A stretch of 64,000 nucleotides of DNA from Aliishimia sp039978895 (GCA_039978895.1 JBDWAL010000030.1:1-64000); one strand, 5' to 3'; numbered from the stretch's first letter, positions 49,853-59,948 are shown. Translations and numbers: made by a program. The notes: generated from the sequence alone by a model not told the origin.

Positions 49853-51768
49853 AGCGCGCGTTTCGAGATGCCTATAACCGTGAACTCGCGTTGCTCTATG
49901 AGCGTGCCGCAGAATTTGCCGCAGAATACCCCGGCATTGCAGATCGCCTTGGCGGACTACTGCGCGAAAATACAGATCCGGCTGTAGCTGGTTTGCTTGA
50001 AGGCTCTGCGTTCCTTGCTGCGCGTGTGCAGCTCAAGATGGATGAAGAATTTAGCAACTTCACCTCTGAATTGCTGGACCAAGTCTTCCCCGAAGCCCTC
50101 GCGCCTGTCCCGTCAGCTATGCTGGTGCGGGCCAATGTCCCGATGGATGGCAAAGAACTTGCCGAAGGTCTAACCCATCCCGCAGGCACCTATATCGATG
50201 CGCGCTTCGTCGATGCGGACCAACGTGTCAGCTGCCGTTTTCGTTTGACCAGCGACCTGACCCTTTGGCCAATCAAGATCAGCAATGCGACCTATCACTC
50301 GATACCGGCACCGATTTCGGCACTTGGGATCGATGCGGCCAAAGGCGTGCAAGCGGGTTTACAATTGGATATCGAACGCCCTGAAATCTCGGGCGGGTCG
50401 TTGTCGAACATTGACATGGACACGCTGGATGTTCACCTCACGGGTCCCTTCCCTGAGGCTGTGAAGCTATATGAACAAATCAATTGCAATCTGGTCCGCG
50501 CCCATCTGCGCTATTTGAATGCCCATGGTGATCCTGTCTTCCAACGCATCAAACCAGAAGACATCGAGCAAATTGGATTTGACCGGACCGAACGTTTACT
50601 GCCGCAATCTGAACGTCTATTTGATGGCTTTGCTTTGCTGCGTGAAGCTTTTGTCTTTCCCCGTAAGTTCCTAGGATTTCAGATAAAGGGAATGAAGGAT
50701 CATCTGAAACGCGTCCCCGGACGAAACGTTCAGATCATCTTTGAATTTGACACCTCCGACACCACCCTTGCAACGCGGCTTGATGCTGATCATCTGTCTT
50801 TGCATTGCGTGCCTGCGCTGAACTTATTTGAAGATAACGCCGCCCAGTTGAGGTTGGATCGAAAACGTCATGAATTCGTGATCACTCCGGACAGCAATCC
50901 TGTCACCCATTACGAAGTTCACGCGATCACTGAAGTTTTCGCACATTACGCAGGCTCGCAAACCAAAGTTCAGGTGCATCCGCTTTATGCCGTCCCGGAT
51001 GGGCAAACCAACGCGCGCGCGGCCCTTTATTTTACGGCCAACCGCAAAGCGCGTCGCCTGACGGAACAAGAACGCAGGTTTGGCAGACGGCACCGGTATT
51101 TGGGCACAGAAACCTTTATCCGACTCTATGAGCCGCCAGAAACGACGGATGAAAACGCAGCGCAGCGGCTTCAGATCAAAACGATGAATTCGAACCGCCA
51201 TCTGCCTGAATATCTGCCAATTGCGGGATCAGAAGATGATTTCTACATCGCGGACGACAAAACGATTACCTTTGCTTGTGTTGCCGGACCTACTCCACCA
51301 CGCGAACCACTGACGGAACTCGATCAGACATCGCCGCATCGTGCTGTGCAGGGCCATGTGAATTGGCGGTTGCTGTCTTACTTGTCCTTGAACCACTTTG
51401 GCTTGGACGATCGCCCAGGTTCGCAAGGCGGCGCCGCACTTCGCGAGATGATGTCCTTGTTCTGCGACTTGTCGGACTCTGTCACAGAAGCGCAAATCAA
51501 TGGGCTTGTCGGTATGCAGACCCGCCCTGTGACACGCGCTATCCGTCGCGGCGATGGGTTCTTGCCTGCACGAGGAATTGAAGTTGAGCTCACCTTTGAC
51601 GAGGACGCCTTTGAAGGGTCCGGCATCATTCTGCTTGGCGCAATTCTTGATCGCTTCTTATCAGAATATGCCTCTGTGAACTCGTTTGTGCAGACGACAG
51701 TGACGTCGCGCCAACGCGGCAAAATCAAAACTTTCCCTCCTCGCAGCGGCAGCGGGCCTTTGCTGTGA
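49849..51768 (+). CDS. T6SS baseplate protein TssF 2
   Basis: A 639-residue TssF. Landmarks: FRDAYNRELALLYERAAEFA at the start, TDPAVAGLLEGSAFLAARVQ near 45, FPEALAPVPSAML, LLSYLSLNHFGL near 520, TRPVTRAIRR and FEGSGIILLGAILDRFLSEY near the end. Paralogue of TssF1 at ordinary family length. Overlaps tssG2 by 4 bp. Confidence 0.94.
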   Translation: MKRAFRDAYNRELALLYERAAEFAAEYPGIADRLGGLLRENTDPAVAGLLEGSAFLAARVQLKMDEEFSNFTSELLDQVFPEALAPVPSAMLVRANVPMDGKELAEGLTHPAGTYIDARFVDADQRVSCRFRLTSDLTLWPIKISNATYHSIPAPISALGIDAAKGVQAGLQLDIERPEISGGSLSNIDMDTLDVHLTGPFPEAVKLYEQINCNLVRAHLRYLNAHGDPVFQRIKPEDIEQIGFDRTERLLPQSERLFDGFALLREAFVFPRKFLGFQIKGMKDHLKRVPGRNVQIIFEFDTSDTTLATRLDADHLSLHCVPALNLFEDNAAQLRLDRKRHEFVITPDSNPVTHYEVHAITEVFAHYAGSQTKVQVHPLYAVPDGQTNARAALYFTANRKARRLTEQERRFGRRHRYLGTETFIRLYEPPETTDENAAQRLQIKTMNSNRHLPEYLPIAGSEDDFYIADDKTITFACVAGPTPPREPLTELDQTSPHRAVQGHVNWRLLSYLSLNHFGLDDRPGSQGGAALREMMSLFCDLSDSVTEAQINGLVGMQTRPVTRAIRRGDGFLPARGIEVELTFDEDAFEGSGIILLGAILDRFLSEYASVNSFVQTTVTSRQRGKIKTFPPRSGSGPLL

Positions 51769-52787
51769 ACGCCCCGGAAGACAAAGCCCGCGAGGACGCT
51801 CTGGGCCGGGGGTTGTTTGCCACGTTGCGCGCGCTTGAACGGCGTCACCCCAACAAACCACGCATTGGCCATTCCCGGCGGATGTCGGATGAATATGTTG
51901 AACTGGGTCAAGACCCGCACCTTGCCTTTCCCACATCTGATCTTGCCGGATATGAAGACACGCCAGATGGAGGCGCTAAAATCCGCGCGCAGGCTCTTGG
52001 GTTTTATGGCCCGTTTGGGGCTCTCCCCCTGAATGTAACCGAGGAAGTCTTGCAATGGACCCAATCTGGTGACGACGCGTTCGTGCGCTTTACCGATTTG
52101 TTATCAGCGCGTTTCATCCAATTGTTTTTTCGCGCGTGGTCGGATTCCCATGCGATCACACAGTTTGACCACCCAGACGGGGATCGGTTTCGCGAATACC
52201 TGCTTGCGATTTCTGGTGTGGGCACGCCGGGGTTTACCACGCATGAGAGTCAGGCTGACCCGCTTCGGCCCTCCATGGTGCCGCTGCATGCTGGCCGAAT
52301 TCGAAGCCCTGTGCGACTGCGCCAGATGATCGAAAACCTGCTGGATGCAAATGTGCGTGTGACCGAACATGTCCCAACATGGTTGGAATTCGAAGACGGC
52401 GATCGCAACAAGCTTGGCCAACGTGGATCTGTTGGGCGCGATTTGTTTGTTGGACGTCGTTTGCAAACAGCCAATGACCGTATCACCTTGTCGATCCGCG
52501 CCAAGTCATTCAGCGATTACCGCCGGTATCTGCCCGGTGGTGCGTCTCATGCCTCCCTTGCGGATATGGTGTTTTGGTATTTGGGCAAAACGATGGAGGT
52601 CGGTGTCGAACTGTCCCTGCCCGCCAATGAAATCCCCGCCGCAAAACTGGGTGCAACGATTGAACTTGGCTGGATGGCTGCCTTTAAGCCAAGACAACAA
52701 ACACCCGCATCACGCGAAGAATTTGTAACTGTCGCCCGGTTTACGCTTGATCCCAATGGGTCCGAGCCGCAGCATGCCACTGGGTGA
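51765..52787 (+). CDS. T6SS baseplate protein TssG 2
   Basis: A 340-residue TssG: LFATLRALERRHPNKPRIGHS, EYVELGQDPHLAFP, LGFYGPFGALPLNVTEE and YLPGGASHASLADM are family segments seen in the same order as TssG1. It overlaps tssF2 as ATGA rather than by the 37 bp seen in module 1. Completes the module-2 wedge with TssE2 and TssF2. No TssK is encoded with it. Confidence 0.93.
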   Translation: MNAPEDKAREDALGRGLFATLRALERRHPNKPRIGHSRRMSDEYVELGQDPHLAFPTSDLAGYEDTPDGGAKIRAQALGFYGPFGALPLNVTEEVLQWTQSGDDAFVRFTDLLSARFIQLFFRAWSDSHAITQFDHPDGDRFREYLLAISGVGTPGFTTHESQADPLRPSMVPLHAGRIRSPVRLRQMIENLLDANVRVTEHVPTWLEFEDGDRNKLGQRGSVGRDLFVGRRLQTANDRITLSIRAKSFSDYRRYLPGGASHASLADMVFWYLGKTMEVGVELSLPANEIPAAKLGATIELGWMAAFKPRQQTPASREEFVTVARFTLDPNGSEPQHATG

Positions 52788-52819
52788 AAAGACATTAAGA
52801 CTACATAAGGGTTTGGGTA

Positions 52820-55468
52820 GTGACCGAAATAACAATTGAGAAATACGCCGGAAAAATGAACCGCGCAGGCTACGACGCCTTTCTTCAAGCCATGCGCTAC
52901 GTGCGCGGCGAAGGAAACCGTCATGTGGATCTGGTACATTGGTTGTTCCACGCGATCTCTAACAAGAATTGCGATATTTCCATCACGCTTGGTCACCTTA
53001 AGGTCGATCGCGGCGCCGTTCTGAAATCCCTCGACAAGTCCATGGCTGCCCGCGCTAAAAACGTCACCGAAAACCCGCAAATCTCTGAAGCTTTATCCGA
53101 CACGCTAAATTCAGCTTGGGTCTATGCCACGCTGTTCTTTGGTGAGGCGCAAATTCGAACAGGCCATGTTTTGGTTGCTGTTCTCAACGACCCGGCTTTG
53201 CGTCGCGAAGTGCTTGCCGCGACGCCAGAAATGTCATCGATCTCTGTTGACCAACTTAGCAAAGAAAGCCGCACGCTTTGGGCTGACAGCGAAGAAGAAG
53301 ACATGCGTCCGATGGACGGATCCGGTTTGGTGTCCCCGGACCCCGGCGAGGCGAGCGAGGGGCGCGATTCTTCGACGGCCCTTGGGCGGTTCTCAAATGA
53401 TATGACGGCCGAAGCCGCGTCTGGGAAGATGGACCCGATTGTTGGGCGCGACGACGAAATTCGCCAAATCATCGATGTTTTGCTGCGCCGTCGCCAGAAT
53501 AATCCAATCCTGACGGGCGAAGCAGGTGTTGGGAAGACCGCCGCTGTTGAAGGCTTCGCGCAACGTCTTGCGGCGGGTGACGTGCCCCCCAAATTACAAG
53601 GCACGCGTTTGCGCGCGCTAGACATTCAAGCCATGCAAGCGGGTGCCTCGATGAAGGGCGAATTTGAGCAACGCCTGAAATCCGTTATCGACGAAGTGCA
53701 ATCTTCACCCACGCCCATCATTTTGTTTATCGACGAAGCCCACACCCTGATTGGCGCTGGGGGCGCACAAGGCACGGGCGACGCGGCCAACTTGCTCAAA
53801 CCTGCTCTTGCGCGCGGCACGTTGCGTACAATCGGCGCGACAACTTTCGCCGAATACCGCACCTATTTCGAAAAAGACCCCGCTTTGACCCGCCGCTTCC
53901 AACCCGTGAATGTGGACGAGCCTGATATCGACCGGTGTTGCTACATGTTGCGCGGTATCCTTGCCCCCATGGAAGCGCATCACGGGGTGCGCATATCGGA
54001 CGAAGCTATCGTGGCAGCGGTCAGCCTGTCCGCCCGCTATATCCCTGCGCGTCAATTGCCCGACAAAGCCGTGTCACTTCTGGATACCGCTTGTGCGCGC
54101 GTAGCTGTGTCACAAGCCAGCACTCCGGCTCGTATTGGCGACATGAAAGCCAAGATTGACTCATTGGAACGTGAAATCGCTGCAAAGATTGCGCAACGCG
54201 ATTTGGGTGAAACCAATGAAGAGCGCAAATCAGAAGCCGAAGCCGAGCTAGACACAATCCGCACCGACTTGGCCCAAGCTGAAACGCTCTATGGCAAGGA
54301 AAAATCGGTCGTCGATGCAATTTTGGAATTGCGCCAACGCATCGCCGAAGATGACGGCGAAACCAATTCCGAGCAGGACGCAGACGCCGCGCGCGCCGAG
54401 ATGGCCACCAAAATGACCGAACTTGACGACACGGACCCTGATGATCGCATGGTTTATGCGCATGTGGATGAACAAGCCGTGGCCAGTGTGATCTCAGACT
54501 GGACCGGGATTCCAGCTGGGCGAATGGTCACGGATGAATTGCAACAAGTTCTGACATTGGCGGATCGGTTGAAGGATCGTGTGATCGGGCAAGATCATGG
54601 TCTGAAAATGATCGCCAAGCGGATCGAAACATCCCGCGCAGGTCTGTCCAACCCCAACAAACCTATCGGCGTCTTTATGTTATGTGGCCCCTCTGGTGTC
54701 GGCAAAACGGAAACGGCCTTGGCGCTGGCGGAAAGCCTTTATGGCGGTGAGCAGAACATCATCACGATCAACATGTCGGAATTCCAAGAAGCCCATTCGG
54801 TGTCTTTGCTCAAAGGCGCGCCTCCGGGTTATGTCGGGTATGGCGAAGGGGGGCGGTTGACCGAAGCTGTGCGGCGCAAACCTTATTCTGTTGTGCTGCT
54901 CGACGAGGTCGAAAAGGCGCACCCAGATGTGCATGAGCTGTTTTTTCAGGTCTTTGACAAAGGCATCATGGAAGACGGCAACGGTCGCGCGATCAATTTC
55001 AAGAATTGCTTGATCTTGCTGACATCCAATGTCGGCACCGAAGTTATCATGGAAATGGCCCAAGGCGGAGAGACCACACCAGACCAAAATGAGTTGGACG
55101 CGGCGATGAAACCCTTCCTGCTAGATGTGTTCCCCCCTGCGTTGCTGGGCCGCATCGTCACCATTCCGTATTTCCCCCTTGGGACGGAAGTTTTGGGTGG
55201 GATTACAAAACTCAAAATCGATGCGGTGGGAAAGCGCCTACGCGACGCCCATGGTGCACAGCTTACCTATACAGACGCGGTGCTGGCGCATATTGTAGAT
55301 CAATGCCGCGACCCAGACAGCGGCGGACGCATGGTGGACAACATAATCACCAATTCAATTTTGCCTGACTTGTCGCGACAAGTGCTGGCCCGCATGGTGG
55401 CCGGAGACACAGTTGCTGGTGTCACGATTGACGTGGACGCCAACGGTTTCAAATACGATTTTGCATAA
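52820..55468 (+). CDS. T6SS sheath-recycling ATPase TssH (ClpV) 2
   Basis: An 882-residue AAA+ protein starting at GTG 52820 (MTEITIEKY, comparable to MTEISRVAL of ClpV1). First AAA module: GEAGVGKT near 232 and FIDEAHT; middle domain with the ClpB-type helices; second module: GPSGVGKT near 622 and LLDEVEKAHPD. The N-terminal domain, which binds contracted TssC, differs clearly from that of ClpV1 in many positions, which would fit recognition of TssC2. Follows tssG2 by 32 bp. Confidence 0.94.
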   Translation: MTEITIEKYAGKMNRAGYDAFLQAMRYVRGEGNRHVDLVHWLFHAISNKNCDISITLGHLKVDRGAVLKSLDKSMAARAKNVTENPQISEALSDTLNSAWVYATLFFGEAQIRTGHVLVAVLNDPALRREVLAATPEMSSISVDQLSKESRTLWADSEEEDMRPMDGSGLVSPDPGEASEGRDSSTALGRFSNDMTAEAASGKMDPIVGRDDEIRQIIDVLLRRRQNNPILTGEAGVGKTAAVEGFAQRLAAGDVPPKLQGTRLRALDIQAMQAGASMKGEFEQRLKSVIDEVQSSPTPIILFIDEAHTLIGAGGAQGTGDAANLLKPALARGTLRTIGATTFAEYRTYFEKDPALTRRFQPVNVDEPDIDRCCYMLRGILAPMEAHHGVRISDEAIVAAVSLSARYIPARQLPDKAVSLLDTACARVAVSQASTPARIGDMKAKIDSLEREIAAKIAQRDLGETNEERKSEAEAELDTIRTDLAQAETLYGKEKSVVDAILELRQRIAEDDGETNSEQDADAARAEMATKMTELDDTDPDDRMVYAHVDEQAVASVISDWTGIPAGRMVTDELQQVLTLADRLKDRVIGQDHGLKMIAKRIETSRAGLSNPNKPIGVFMLCGPSGVGKTETALALAESLYGGEQNIITINMSEFQEAHSVSLLKGAPPGYVGYGEGGRLTEAVRRKPYSVVLLDEVEKAHPDVHELFFQVFDKGIMEDGNGRAINFKNCLILLTSNVGTEVIMEMAQGGETTPDQNELDAAMKPFLLDVFPPALLGRIVTIPYFPLGTEVLGGITKLKIDAVGKRLRDAHGAQLTYTDAVLAHIVDQCRDPDSGGRMVDNIITNSILPDLSRQVLARMVAGDTVAGVTIDVDANGFKYDFA

Positions 55469-55483
55469 GGGAGTTAACAACCA

Positions 55484-55939
55484 ATGGCTGACATAGAATG
55501 GATCGAAGTCGAAAAGTTCAAACCCATTGGGGCCGTGGGCTTCATTGGCAACGATATCGTCGCTATCCTTGCCTATTATGATGACAAGGATGGCAACCAA
55601 GACGGAAAGGTCTCTATCGGCGAAAAAGTCGCTTCCTTCTTGTTCCCAATCAAACTCGACGGTCAACATGTGACAGAAGTCGCGATGCAAGCACGCGTGG
55701 AAATGAACATTGCGATGCGCGACCCCTCTATTTATCAAATTTCGGGATCAATGTTCACCAGCTTCGCATCCGGTCTTGTGATCCAAGGGGCATACGCCGC
55801 CTATTTCGGGCGCGGTGTTTCCGTCCTTGGCAAGGGCATCGCAAAGCAAGTGACAAGCGGCATGGTTAAGGAATTTGTCGTTCGCAAAGGCTTTGAAGCC
55901 GCGGTCAAAGAAGCCTTCATGACCACCGCCGGTATGTAA
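55484..55939 (+). CDS. Small unknown protein with an EF-hand-like loop (151 aa)
   Basis: No family recognised. Residues about 36-47 (DGNQDGKVSIGE) match the 12-residue EF-hand calcium loop at positions 1, 3, 5, 6, 8 and 12. The C-terminal half has two hydrophobic stretches (about 85-108 and 110-125) separated by a short polar turn. No signal peptide. It starts 15 bases after clpV2 and closes the plus-strand T6SS run, a position that often holds cargo or immunity genes; function not known. Confidence 0.6.
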   Translation: MADIEWIEVEKFKPIGAVGFIGNDIVAILAYYDDKDGNQDGKVSIGEKVASFLFPIKLDGQHVTEVAMQARVEMNIAMRDPSIYQISGSMFTSFASGLVIQGAYAAYFGRGVSVLGKGIAKQVTSGMVKEFVVRKGFEAAVKEAFMTTAGM

Positions 55940-55962
55940 ACGAACAGGCGGGCAGACCTTGG

Positions 55963-58284
55963 TTAGCCCGTCTCACCCACCATCTCATCGATAAGCTGCA
56001 TATATAACTTCAACTCCGGTGGGATCGGTTTGGCGGGGGCCTGTGCGATGACGCCGCCACGCTGCCCTGTGCCGCCCATTTTACGATCCGCCCAAGCTTC
56101 CAGATCATCAGCCGTGTAGTTGCTCAGAAATGGGTTTGCTTTCACAACACCAGTCCCCATCAGATCCAAAATCGTTTGGCTGCCCGGCGCGCGCAGCACC
56201 TTATTTGCGCCTTCAGGCCCGAGAAAGTGGGACAGGTATAAACGCCCCGCATTAATCGCATGACCCCGGCTTTTCAGATAGGTTTCGTTTTCCTGTGCCA
56301 ACCGCGTGACCATTTCACGTGACAAGGTCGGGTCAAACCGTAAATTCAACAGGTCCTGTCGTGACATGGTCGATGCCAGTTCAGGGCGATACGTCCGCAT
56401 CATCCGCAGCCAAGTGCTTGTGATGAACTGCCCCAACCCCGTGGCTGACGATAACGGATTCTTTGCGCGCGCGTTCCCGGCACTTTCGACCTTGATGATC
56501 TGTGCCACCAAAGCCTCCACGGCACCTGAGGCAACAACGGTGCGACCGCCAGACAACAAAGGCATTGGGTCTATGGGTTCACCGCTCAACCGGGTTTCAA
56601 AATGCAAATGCGGCCCGGTTGAGCGCCCTGTAGTCCCCACATAACCAATGATATCGCCTGCTTGAACTACAGTTCCCGTCCGGCCCTTTGCGGAAAACGC
56701 GTTCAAGTGAGCGTAGCGCGTTTCCAACCCACCCGGATGGCTTATGATCACAAGATTGCCATAGCCTTTGCCGTCACCCGCATGGCTGACTTTGCCTGCC
56801 GCCGCTGCGTGAACCGGTGTGCCCGTCGGGGCCGCCCAGTCAACCCCAGCATGTAAACGAACCACCCTATGAATTGGGTGTTTCCTGGGGCCAAACTTTG
56901 ATGTCAAAATCCCCGAAACAGGGCTGACCATTGCCCCCGTTCCCGCGCCACCACGTCTTTGAGACGGATCAAAACAGGTATAACCGCCCGCTTCGCGATC
57001 CGGCACCACATAACAGAGCATTTGCCCGGAAGGCCCGTTGATCCCGACATAAGCGATTTGTCCAGATGGCGTTCCGTTTGGGCCATGCTCGGGGCTATAA
57101 ACCAATGAAACCCGGTCTCCGGTCTGTGCGCGACGCTCAAGATCATGCGATTTCGACATCAGACTAACCACTTCAGCAACCAACACGGACGGCACCCCGT
57201 TGCGGATCGCAGCGGAATATAACGCATCCAACATCCGAAATTCGCCAGATGTGTTGGTGTCTTCTGGTTGATCCCCTGTCGTTGCAAGGTCTAGCAGGTC
57301 TCGGTCGATCCAAGGATCAGCCGCTGGCAAAACCTGACCACGCGACGCCAAGGCCACTGAACCCACATAACTGTCAGGCGCGTAATAGGATAATTGCGCC
57401 AACTGCCGGGTTTCGCCGCTTCCAAGAAACCGCATGGCAATGACTGACCCCGTTTCAGCCGTTTCCACGCCCGGAATGATCGCCGATATTTTGGTTGCAA
57501 GGATTTCAGCATTTGGGATGTCGTTTTGATCCAGAACATCGATCAAGCTGCGCTCGTATTTGTTCTCAAGCACAACATCCGAAAACAGATCCACACGCGC
57601 AGCTTCACGCCGCACATAGGCCACAGATGTTGTGTTTGCCACGCGCGTGGCGGCTATCGCATCGTCAGTTTGATCTTTGTCGGCTTCCAAACTCGCCCCA
57701 TAACTGTCCGACAAATCACCTAAATCAACATCTGTTTGAAGCGCCGCCAGCTCGACATCTGTCGATTGCCCAGTGCTCAAGCCGATTGGACCCCCAACCA
57801 ACGCTTGATTTCGTTGACTTTGAAAGAACGCAAAATCCTCGCGGGTTGACGGCAAAGCTGTCATCAAACTTCGCTCACGAACAACCAAGGCATCTTGCAC
57901 GGAAACCATCCGCTCCGGGTTTGGAAGGCCAAACCGCACGACATCCAAAACAGGTGACCCCGCCAGTCTTTGCGCTTGCTGTCCCGTGTCATCATTGGAG
58001 AACCGTAGGATTACGGGATCGCCCGCAATGTCCAAGAACACATCAGGGGGCGTTTGCGCCGCGACGATGATCTCAGGCTCGATTTGAACCAGTGCGAAAC
58101 CGTCTTCTCCCAGACCAAACCAATTTTGGACCGACAGTTCCAAATCTGTAAATCGAACCAGTACCACAACCACGAATAAAGCGGGGATCGCCCCAAACAA
58201 CACTATCCGCAGCGCGCGGCGTTGATTGCGCCGTTTTCTTGCGCCTGTTTGGGCCTGTTTGAACCGGGGATCGACGTCAAACAT
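55963..58284 (-). CDS. Bifunctional M23 peptidase and lytic transglycosylase
   Basis: A 773-residue protein. One membrane anchor at about 28-46 follows a basic N-terminus; about 90-330 is a stalk of unknown fold; an M23/LytM zinc endopeptidase domain lies at about 450-570 with HAGVD near 478 and HLHFE near 558; an SLT-type transglycosylase follows at about 590-700 with the catalytic Glu in KVESAG and SSATGLGQF. It would cut both peptide bridges and glycan strands in the periplasm. The gene is convergent with the T6SS plus run, 23 bp apart, and is downstream of the caspase-fold gene by 11 bp. Confidence 0.85.
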   Translation of the reverse strand: MFDVDPRFKQAQTGARKRRNQRRALRIVLFGAIPALFVVVVLVRFTDLELSVQNWFGLGEDGFALVQIEPEIIVAAQTPPDVFLDIAGDPVILRFSNDDTGQQAQRLAGSPVLDVVRFGLPNPERMVSVQDALVVRERSLMTALPSTREDFAFFQSQRNQALVGGPIGLSTGQSTDVELAALQTDVDLGDLSDSYGASLEADKDQTDDAIAATRVANTTSVAYVRREAARVDLFSDVVLENKYERSLIDVLDQNDIPNAEILATKISAIIPGVETAETGSVIAMRFLGSGETRQLAQLSYYAPDSYVGSVALASRGQVLPAADPWIDRDLLDLATTGDQPEDTNTSGEFRMLDALYSAAIRNGVPSVLVAEVVSLMSKSHDLERRAQTGDRVSLVYSPEHGPNGTPSGQIAYVGINGPSGQMLCYVVPDREAGGYTCFDPSQRRGGAGTGAMVSPVSGILTSKFGPRKHPIHRVVRLHAGVDWAAPTGTPVHAAAAGKVSHAGDGKGYGNLVIISHPGGLETRYAHLNAFSAKGRTGTVVQAGDIIGYVGTTGRSTGPHLHFETRLSGEPIDPMPLLSGGRTVVASGAVEALVAQIIKVESAGNARAKNPLSSATGLGQFITSTWLRMMRTYRPELASTMSRQDLLNLRFDPTLSREMVTRLAQENETYLKSRGHAINAGRLYLSHFLGPEGANKVLRAPGSQTILDLMGTGVVKANPFLSNYTADDLEAWADRKMGGTGQRGGVIAQAPAKPIPPELKLYMQLIDEMVGETG

Positions 58285-58295
58285 AGCCCGTCAGA

Positions 58296-59948
58296 TCAGC
58301 GAAAAACACCGGAGCCAAGGTTGTTTGTGTTGATGCCGCCACTGCTGGCCGCTGGTCTGCGTGCGGCGGGCGCTGCCGCTCTTGGGGCCGCTGCACGCGG
58401 CGCGTTGTTGGTCGTGGCACGACGCGTCGTTGTTCCTGTTGAACGTTGCGGCGCGACGGCTTGACGTACCACAGGACAAGTCACGTCATCCTTCAAGATG
58501 ATCTTGCGATACAAATCAATCGTTGGTTCCCGCCCAGATGCTGGCTCGTTGATTTGAACAAAGTAACGATCCACTGAACCGCGTGATCCATTGCCCCAAA
58601 CTCCGTCAATCCCAGCGGTATAACACTGCATCCGCGCCAATTCTGTTTGGATAGCCCGTGCCAACCCACGCTCAGAATTATCGTCTGGATCAAACACGCC
58701 GCTGTTCACAAACCCTTCGTATTGGGATGGGTTGTCGCCGCGCATCTGGTTTCTGATTTCGAAGTTGGACGTGTCAACAGATGTCCCGGTCACATCAACA
58801 GTTTCCAACGGGTCAAAAGACGCGTTCACAACGCGGATTTCGCCGACAATAATATAGGGGTCAGGCAAACCTGCCGCAGTTGCGACGGCGGCTTCTGCCA
58901 CACCGCGAACCACAGGGTTAAAGATTTGCACCCCGTTGTTGCCTGCATTGCCACGATTAACGGTCGCAGGTTCAACAGGTTTGATCCGCCCGGCAACCCG
59001 AACACCCCCCGGGGCTGTTTTTGGAATGACCGGACTAACAGGCGTCGCAACTGGCGCAATGATTGTCACGCCACTGGAACTGGCTTCAGGCGCAACAAGT
59101 ATCGTTGTCGTTGGCGCATTTTGCGCCGCACTTCTGCTGATTATCTGACCTGTCGCATCAATCAGCCCTGCGCTTTGCCATACTTCGCGCATTCTGGCTT
59201 GTTCCGCCTCAGGCAGTTTTTCAAGCATGGCCAAAGCATCTTCGGGCAAAGCAGAACGACTTTCTGCTTCTTGTGGCCACATGTAAATCGGCGCGCTCAA
59301 GGTTGAGATCATCCACCCCGGGCCGGCTGCGTCTTCGAAAGCCGTCGCCAAAGGAACATCAGGCGTTGCGAGCGCCAACTGCACACGATCTGAGAACCGA
59401 GCCTCGTTCTCATCACCGTCTTCTTCGACTTCAGCCTCAACAACGCATCCCACCTCTGGATCATGCGACAAGGCGACAAAGATGCCGTCCATATTTACGT
59501 CATCAGTCAAAGAGGCCAAAGTGTCTTCTGCAACTTGGCAGGTTTCCACGAACACAAGGACTTCTTCTGCACCCGCATCGCGAAAGGCTTGTGCCGTTTC
59601 AAACAAGGGCCAGCCTTGCGTCGCGGCATCCCCAAGCTGAGCACCGCGTAACAAAATGTCGCCATCTTCGGTTACTTCCGTGCGCCCGGAATAATATAGT
59701 GCCACAGTTTGCGCGGCACGCGAGCCGATCAAAAACTCGACTGCGTTCGTATTTTGACGACGGACGACATCAAATCCAAGCCCAAGCAATGCGCGTGACA
59801 TTGCGACCGCGTCTTTTGTTGGTTGGCTCAAGGCTTCACCACCGAACCGCGCGTTGCCAATAACATAAGCCAAACGATCCTGCGCTGCGGCTGCCACCGG
59901 CAGACAGCTTGCGAGTAATCCTGCGATGAACATGCGCCTTAGCGTCAT
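58296..59948 (-). CDS. Exported caspase-fold protein lacking the catalytic His
   Basis: A 550-residue protein with a signal peptide (residues 1-23, VAAAAQ cleavage region). Residues about 24-210 match the caspase/metacaspase p20 fold (RLAYVIGNARFGG, AVAMSRALLGLGFDVV). Where the catalytic His of YYSGH should be there is Arg (ALYYSGRTE near 83); a Cys is kept (VETCQ near 135). It is therefore probably inactive as a protease. Near 428-460 a peptidoglycan-binding-like segment occurs (AGIDGVWGNGSRGSV), then an Ala/Pro/Arg tail ending GSGVFR. ATG 59948 is used because GCAGGAG lies 10 bases before it. Confidence 0.75.
   Translation of the reverse strand: MTLRRMFIAGLLASCLPVAAAAQDRLAYVIGNARFGGEALSQPTKDAVAMSRALLGLGFDVVRRQNTNAVEFLIGSRAAQTVALYYSGRTEVTEDGDILLRGAQLGDAATQGWPLFETAQAFRDAGAEEVLVFVETCQVAEDTLASLTDDVNMDGIFVALSHDPEVGCVVEAEVEEDGDENEARFSDRVQLALATPDVPLATAFEDAAGPGWMISTLSAPIYMWPQEAESRSALPEDALAMLEKLPEAEQARMREVWQSAGLIDATGQIISRSAAQNAPTTTILVAPEASSSGVTIIAPVATPVSPVIPKTAPGGVRVAGRIKPVEPATVNRGNAGNNGVQIFNPVVRGVAEAAVATAAGLPDPYIIVGEIRVVNASFDPLETVDVTGTSVDTSNFEIRNQMRGDNPSQYEGFVNSGVFDPDDNSERGLARAIQTELARMQCYTAGIDGVWGNGSRGSVDRYFVQINEPASGREPTIDLYRKIILKDDVTCPVVRQAVAPQRSTGTTTRRATTNNAPRAAAPRAAAPAARRPAASSGGINTNNLGSGVFR

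Noticed and set aside
55940..55970. Possible bidirectional terminator between the 151-residue gene and the M23/SLT gene
   Set aside because: Only a five-base GC stem with a 12-base loop and no T-run on either side; too weak to call.
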